Shown here piece after piece: positions 22,274 through 25,096 of a stretch of 25,096 nt of DNA. The translations under genes and the position numbers were made by a program. Each line of letters opens with the position of its first letter. Positions within the stretch are counted from its first letter, which is position 1. Where the stretch lies: NCBI GenBank assembly GCA_007571225.1, contig RKRU01000191.1:1-25096 (forward strand), read 5' to 3'. This DNA comes from Nitrosopumilaceae archaeon. Lineage in GTDB: Archaea > Thermoproteota > Nitrososphaeria > Nitrososphaerales > Nitrosopumilaceae. The notes under the pieces are model-generated. The model saw only the letters and a list, made by a program, of their open reading frames with translations, was not told where the DNA came from and did not search any database.

Positions 22274-23932
22274 ATGCAGGCACATACAGGAAGGACCAGT
22301 GGGGTAAGCATAGAGCAGATTGAGGGAACATTCTCCCCCACCCGCGACAGAAAGGCAGCAGTCTCAAAACACGGAATGGTTGCAACCGCGTTCCCAGAGG
22401 CTACAAAGGCTGGTGTCGCGATGCTCAGGAAGGGTGGAAATGCTATAGATGCCGCCTGCGCATCGTCGCTGGCCTTGGCAGTCTGTGAACCCCAGGCCTC
22501 TGGAATAGGGGGGCAGACCATTGCCCTAGTTCACATAAACGGCAGGACCATGTCAATTGACGGTTCAAGTAGGGCGCCGTCGCTTGCACACTCCTCCGTA
22601 TTTGAAAAGCACGCAAGACGGTTCATCGGAAACAAAGCAACCACGGTTCCCAGCACCCTTGCAACGATCGGTTATCTGAACGAGCATTACGGACGACTGG
22701 ACTGGCATACGATAATCCAGCCTGCAATAAGAATTGCAAGACGCGGGTATAGGATTACCCAGCTGCAACACAATGCACAAAACAACAATCTGGACAAATT
22801 TTTCAAGGTCAAGTCTAGGTCAGGGGCCAAGTATTTTCTAAGGGACGGCCAGGTCCCGTACGATGTGGGGGATTTGTTTGTCCAAGACGATCTTGCAGAT
22901 ATGTTGACCCACCTCAGTAAGTATGGATATTTTTCATTTTATCACGGAAAGATCGCCGAAGAGATTGACAAGGATATGCGAAAGAATAGGGGTTTTTTAC
23001 GAGGTGAGGATCTTGCATTGATTCCCCATCCAGTCGAGAGAAGGCCGATCTCAAAGAGATACAGGGGAGTCCAGATCTTCTCGATTCCCCCACCCGGTGC
23101 GGGGGATACGATGCTGCTAGTAATGATGATGCTCAACAACATACCAAAACGGCACCTGCAGAAGAAGGACCTTGATACGTACCATTATCTGGCCGAGACC
23201 TTCAGAAAGGCGCTCCTGTACAGGACACAGAGGCCGTTTGATCCAAACACGTACCATCAGATCAAAGATACGGTTCACCTAAGCCAGAGCTTTGCAAGAA
23301 ACCTCTCAAAGTCGATCAGAGATACAGTTGATACGTCTCTTCCGCTGAGGGAGCCGTCAGTCGACCTTGAGGATACCACCCATATGTCCACAATAGACGA
23401 TGAGGGAAATGCCGTAAGCATGACCCAGTCCATAGAGCTGGTCTACGGCTCAAAGGCAGCAGCCGAGGGGCTTGGCTTTCTATACAACAACTACATGTCG
23501 GCCTTTGAGTTTGAGAATCCCAATCATCCGTTCTTTCTGAGGCCAAACGGAATTCCATGGTCGTCGGTATGTCCAAGTATAGTATTTTACAACCACGAAC
23601 CATGGATTGCAGTAGGCAGTCCAGGCAGTGCCAGAATCTTCTCGGCCGTGAGCCTGTTTTTGTCAAGACTGTTTGACGAAGGGAACTCCATATACGAGGC
23701 AATGGAGAGGCCCCGTATTCACTGCTCGCTTGGAGGTAGAGTCAGCCTAGAGAATGACGAGTCGACAACAGGACTTGCCGAGCACCTGAGGAAGAAGGGA
23801 TACAAGATCGATATTCGTGAAAGATACTCGTTTTATCTTGGCGCAATTCACGCGGTTCTAAAGTGTCAGACAGCTGACGGTTTCCAGGGGGTCGCAGAGA
23901 TCCGGCGCGACGGTACGGCCGAAGGCATATGA
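22274..23932 (+). CDS. Gamma-glutamyltransferase / gamma-glutamyl hydrolase
   Basis: A 552-residue Ntn-hydrolase of the GGT family. The precursor cleaves itself before the nucleophilic Thr, here T368 in DTTHMST. R100 (SSRAP), the oxyanion serines S430-S431 (PWSSVCPS) and GSPG at 448-451 fit substrate binding. It transfers or hydrolyses a gamma-glutamyl group from a peptide or amine. No signal peptide is visible, so unlike many bacterial GGTs it is probably cytoplasmic. The start ATG follows the ligase stop by 3 bases, with GGAGG at 22255-22259 upstream. The gene after it overlaps its stop. The pairing with a ligase suggests turnover of a gamma-glutamyl or amide-linked product. Confidence 0.92.
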   Translation: MQAHTGRTSGVSIEQIEGTFSPTRDRKAAVSKHGMVATAFPEATKAGVAMLRKGGNAIDAACASSLALAVCEPQASGIGGQTIALVHINGRTMSIDGSSRAPSLAHSSVFEKHARRFIGNKATTVPSTLATIGYLNEHYGRLDWHTIIQPAIRIARRGYRITQLQHNAQNNNLDKFFKVKSRSGAKYFLRDGQVPYDVGDLFVQDDLADMLTHLSKYGYFSFYHGKIAEEIDKDMRKNRGFLRGEDLALIPHPVERRPISKRYRGVQIFSIPPPGAGDTMLLVMMMLNNIPKRHLQKKDLDTYHYLAETFRKALLYRTQRPFDPNTYHQIKDTVHLSQSFARNLSKSIRDTVDTSLPLREPSVDLEDTTHMSTIDDEGNAVSMTQSIELVYGSKAAAEGLGFLYNNYMSAFEFENPNHPFFLRPNGIPWSSVCPSIVFYNHEPWIAVGSPGSARIFSAVSLFLSRLFDEGNSIYEAMERPRIHCSLGGRVSLENDESTTGLAEHLRKKGYKIDIRERYSFYLGAIHAVLKCQTADGFQGVAEIRRDGTAEGI

Positions 23933-24699
23933 ACAGGCTTCCAATTCTGCTGTCGATTCCACATGGTGGAAGAATAAAACCCGCAGAACTCTTAGGCCGC
24001 ACATGCATCACAGACAGGGATCTCTTTGACGATTCGGATCCGTTTGTAGTGGAGATCTATGAACTAAGGGGGATTGTAGAGCGCGTAATTAAGACTGACA
24101 TTGCAAGGACGTTTGTTGATCTCAACCGTTCCCCCAAGGATCTGCCCCCCGCAAACCCAGACGGACTGATTAAGAGTACGACCTGTTATAAAAGGCCCAT
24201 ATACCATGCAGGGTTAGAGCCTGGCGATGCGCTGCAAAACAGCCTAATCGAGCTGTACTACAACCCGTATCACGACTCCATTCGCAAGAGTATCGCGGAA
24301 CTGGATCTAAAGGCGTGTCTGGACTGTCATTCTATGGCGCCAGTCGCCCCGCCGATATCCCCTAATCAATACGGTTCGGGGCGTCCAGCATTCTGCATCT
24401 CAAACAGGGACGGGAGTACGGCGCCGCAGAGCATGATGGATGCGCTAGCAGACAGCATTACAGAACATTTTTTGGTGGATAGGGATATGGTTGCCCAGAA
24501 CAGTCCTTTTCAAGGGGGATACATCACAAAAACTTATGGAGACGGCCCCGTCCCGTGGATCCAAGTAGAGATGAACCGTAACCTGTATCTCTCAGAACCA
24601 TGGTTTGACGGAGGGGCCATGTCTGTGAATGCGGCACGCCTACAAGAACTCAACTTGATGTTTGCAAAAACCATGGAATCGTTCGTGCAGAAACTGTGA
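23929..24699 (+). CDS. N-formylglutamate amidohydrolase family hydrolase
   Basis: A 256-residue protein whose ATG overlaps the GGT stop by four bases (ATGA), so translation is coupled. Motifs of the FGase family (PF05013 type) in order: SIPHGG (9-14), DLNR (64-67), LDCHSM (131-136), FQGGYI (194-199) and QVEMNR (212-217). The His, Asp and Glu in these are the expected metal ligands and catalytic residues. Classical members remove formate from N-formylglutamate in histidine degradation; no histidine-degradation gene is near, so here it more likely hydrolyses an N-acyl- or amide-linked glutamate derivative of the operon's pathway. Confidence 0.85.
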   Translation: MNRLPILLSIPHGGRIKPAELLGRTCITDRDLFDDSDPFVVEIYELRGIVERVIKTDIARTFVDLNRSPKDLPPANPDGLIKSTTCYKRPIYHAGLEPGDALQNSLIELYYNPYHDSIRKSIAELDLKACLDCHSMAPVAPPISPNQYGSGRPAFCISNRDGSTAPQSMMDALADSITEHFLVDRDMVAQNSPFQGGYITKTYGDGPVPWIQVEMNRNLYLSEPWFDGGAMSVNAARLQELNLMFAKTMESFVQKL

Positions 24700-24941
24700 C
24701 CTGCCTAAGATCCCGTCGTATAGTAAGGGAATAAGGGATCCGTTCTTACATATATGCGTGAAACTGCTGCGCGGATTGTAAACGTGATGGATCATACGTC
24801 TGGCCCGAATCGTCCAAAGGGCTAACTTGAATCATGGAGTAGTGGTGGGCGCACCATCAGGGTATGACTTCACCTGTCCTTATATGGATCTGACACCTCT
24901 GTCATATGCACTTAAACACGACTGAAAAACCCATGTTGTAG
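24700..24941. other. Gene-poor stretch after the operon
   Basis: I see no convincing gene. A 23-residue open frame at 24754-24825 (start MRETAARIVNV) is too short to support. No clear terminator is seen. Confidence 0.35.
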
Positions 24942-25040
24942 TAACACTTCGTGACTTTGAAGTTCTTACGTAGTAATATGCGGAAAAAATCGTTCTGAAA
25001 AAATTGAAAAATTCTAACACTTCGTGACTCGAAGCTTATA
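24942..25040 (+). repeat. 15-bp direct repeat with hairpin, two copies at a 73-bp period
   Basis: TAACACTTCGTGACT occurs at 24942-24956 and 25015-25029. Each copy is followed by a similar sequence, so about 28 bases match imperfectly. Each forms a small hairpin, CTTCG around TGACT with CGAAG (second copy) or TTGAAG (first copy). They lie upstream of the TATA box at 25051-25058 and are candidate regulator sites. Confidence 0.6.
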
Positions 25041-25050
25041 CAATCCGAAA

Positions 25051-25058
25051 AATATTTA
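25051..25058 (+). promoter_or_regulatory. TATA box of the gene cut at the right edge
   Basis: AATATTTA lies 24-31 bases before the ATG at 25082. Confidence 0.45.
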
Positions 25059-25081
25059 GATCAGTGTTTCGACATTATGGT

Positions 25082-25096
25082 ATGAACCCAGAACTG
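25082..25096 (+). CDS. Start of a gene cut off by the window edge
   Basis: ATG followed by AAC CCA GAA CTG gives MNPEL before the sequence ends. Support is only the leaderless-type promoter spacing. The product cannot be identified. Confidence 0.35.

Noticed and set aside
24754..24825. 23-codon ORF after the FGase gene
   Set aside because: Too short, with no supporting promoter geometry or recognisable sequence.

Overview
The window looks like a chromosome segment of an ammonia-oxidising-type archaeon (Thaumarchaeota / Nitrososphaerota), possibly a host-associated or Cenarchaeum-like lineage. The evidence is an MIT-AAA+ ATPase of the CdvC (Vps4-like) cell-division family, an apparent ESCRT-III (CdvB-type) paralogue beside it, a TrmB-type regulator, archaeal-type IleRS, CarA/CarB and citrate synthase, and many genes that start about 22-30 bases after an AT-rich TATA box, as leaderless archaeal transcripts do. 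No ammonia-oxidation gene lies in the window, so the assignment rests on these housekeeping genes. Placement below the phylum is inference.

Layout. Positions 1-430 hold the 5' part of an IS5-type transposase running off the left edge, followed by a 62-bp tandem duplication. Positions 428-3000 (minus strand) carry an F420/FMN-type PPOX flavoprotein, a RidA-family protein and a TrmB-family regulator. Positions 3223-5800 (plus) carry a divergent CdvB/Snf7-like protein, an overlapping Thr/Ser/Gly-repeat helical protein, and then cdvC: a possible membrane-remodelling cluster. Positions 5800-7870 are mostly non-coding or accessory. They hold a 244-bp MITE-like element with about 64-bp terminal inverted repeats and an 8-bp target duplication, a membrane-anchored protein of unknown function, and a duplicated 38-39 bp repeat. 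Positions 7870-12535 are carA-carB. The carB reading frame is broken near its start by an extra 21 bp carrying an in-frame TAA.

Positions 12535-13830 hold a second duplicated 36-bp repeat, a stand-alone SWIM zinc-finger protein, and two small unknown proteins that converge on a hairpin. Positions 14136-15296 are citrate synthase (minus), and 15649-19601 are ileS and a Dps/ferritin-like gene. Positions 19602-20083 contain a 15-bp x 5 minisatellite and a GC-rich structured stretch that may be an RNA. Positions 20084-24699 form a tight three-gene operon: an ATP-grasp ligase fused to an M20-like peptidase domain, a gamma-glutamyltransferase, and an N-formylglutamate amidohydrolase-family hydrolase. 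The window ends with a pair of direct repeats upstream of a promoter for a gene that is cut off.

The two most interesting signals are the ligase-peptidase fusion/GGT/FGase operon, which looks like a compact pathway making or recycling an amide- or gamma-glutamyl-linked small molecule, and the CdvB-paralogue + repeat protein + CdvC cluster. Intergenic DNA is unusually rich in short direct repeats; three separate loci share an identical 73-bp period.
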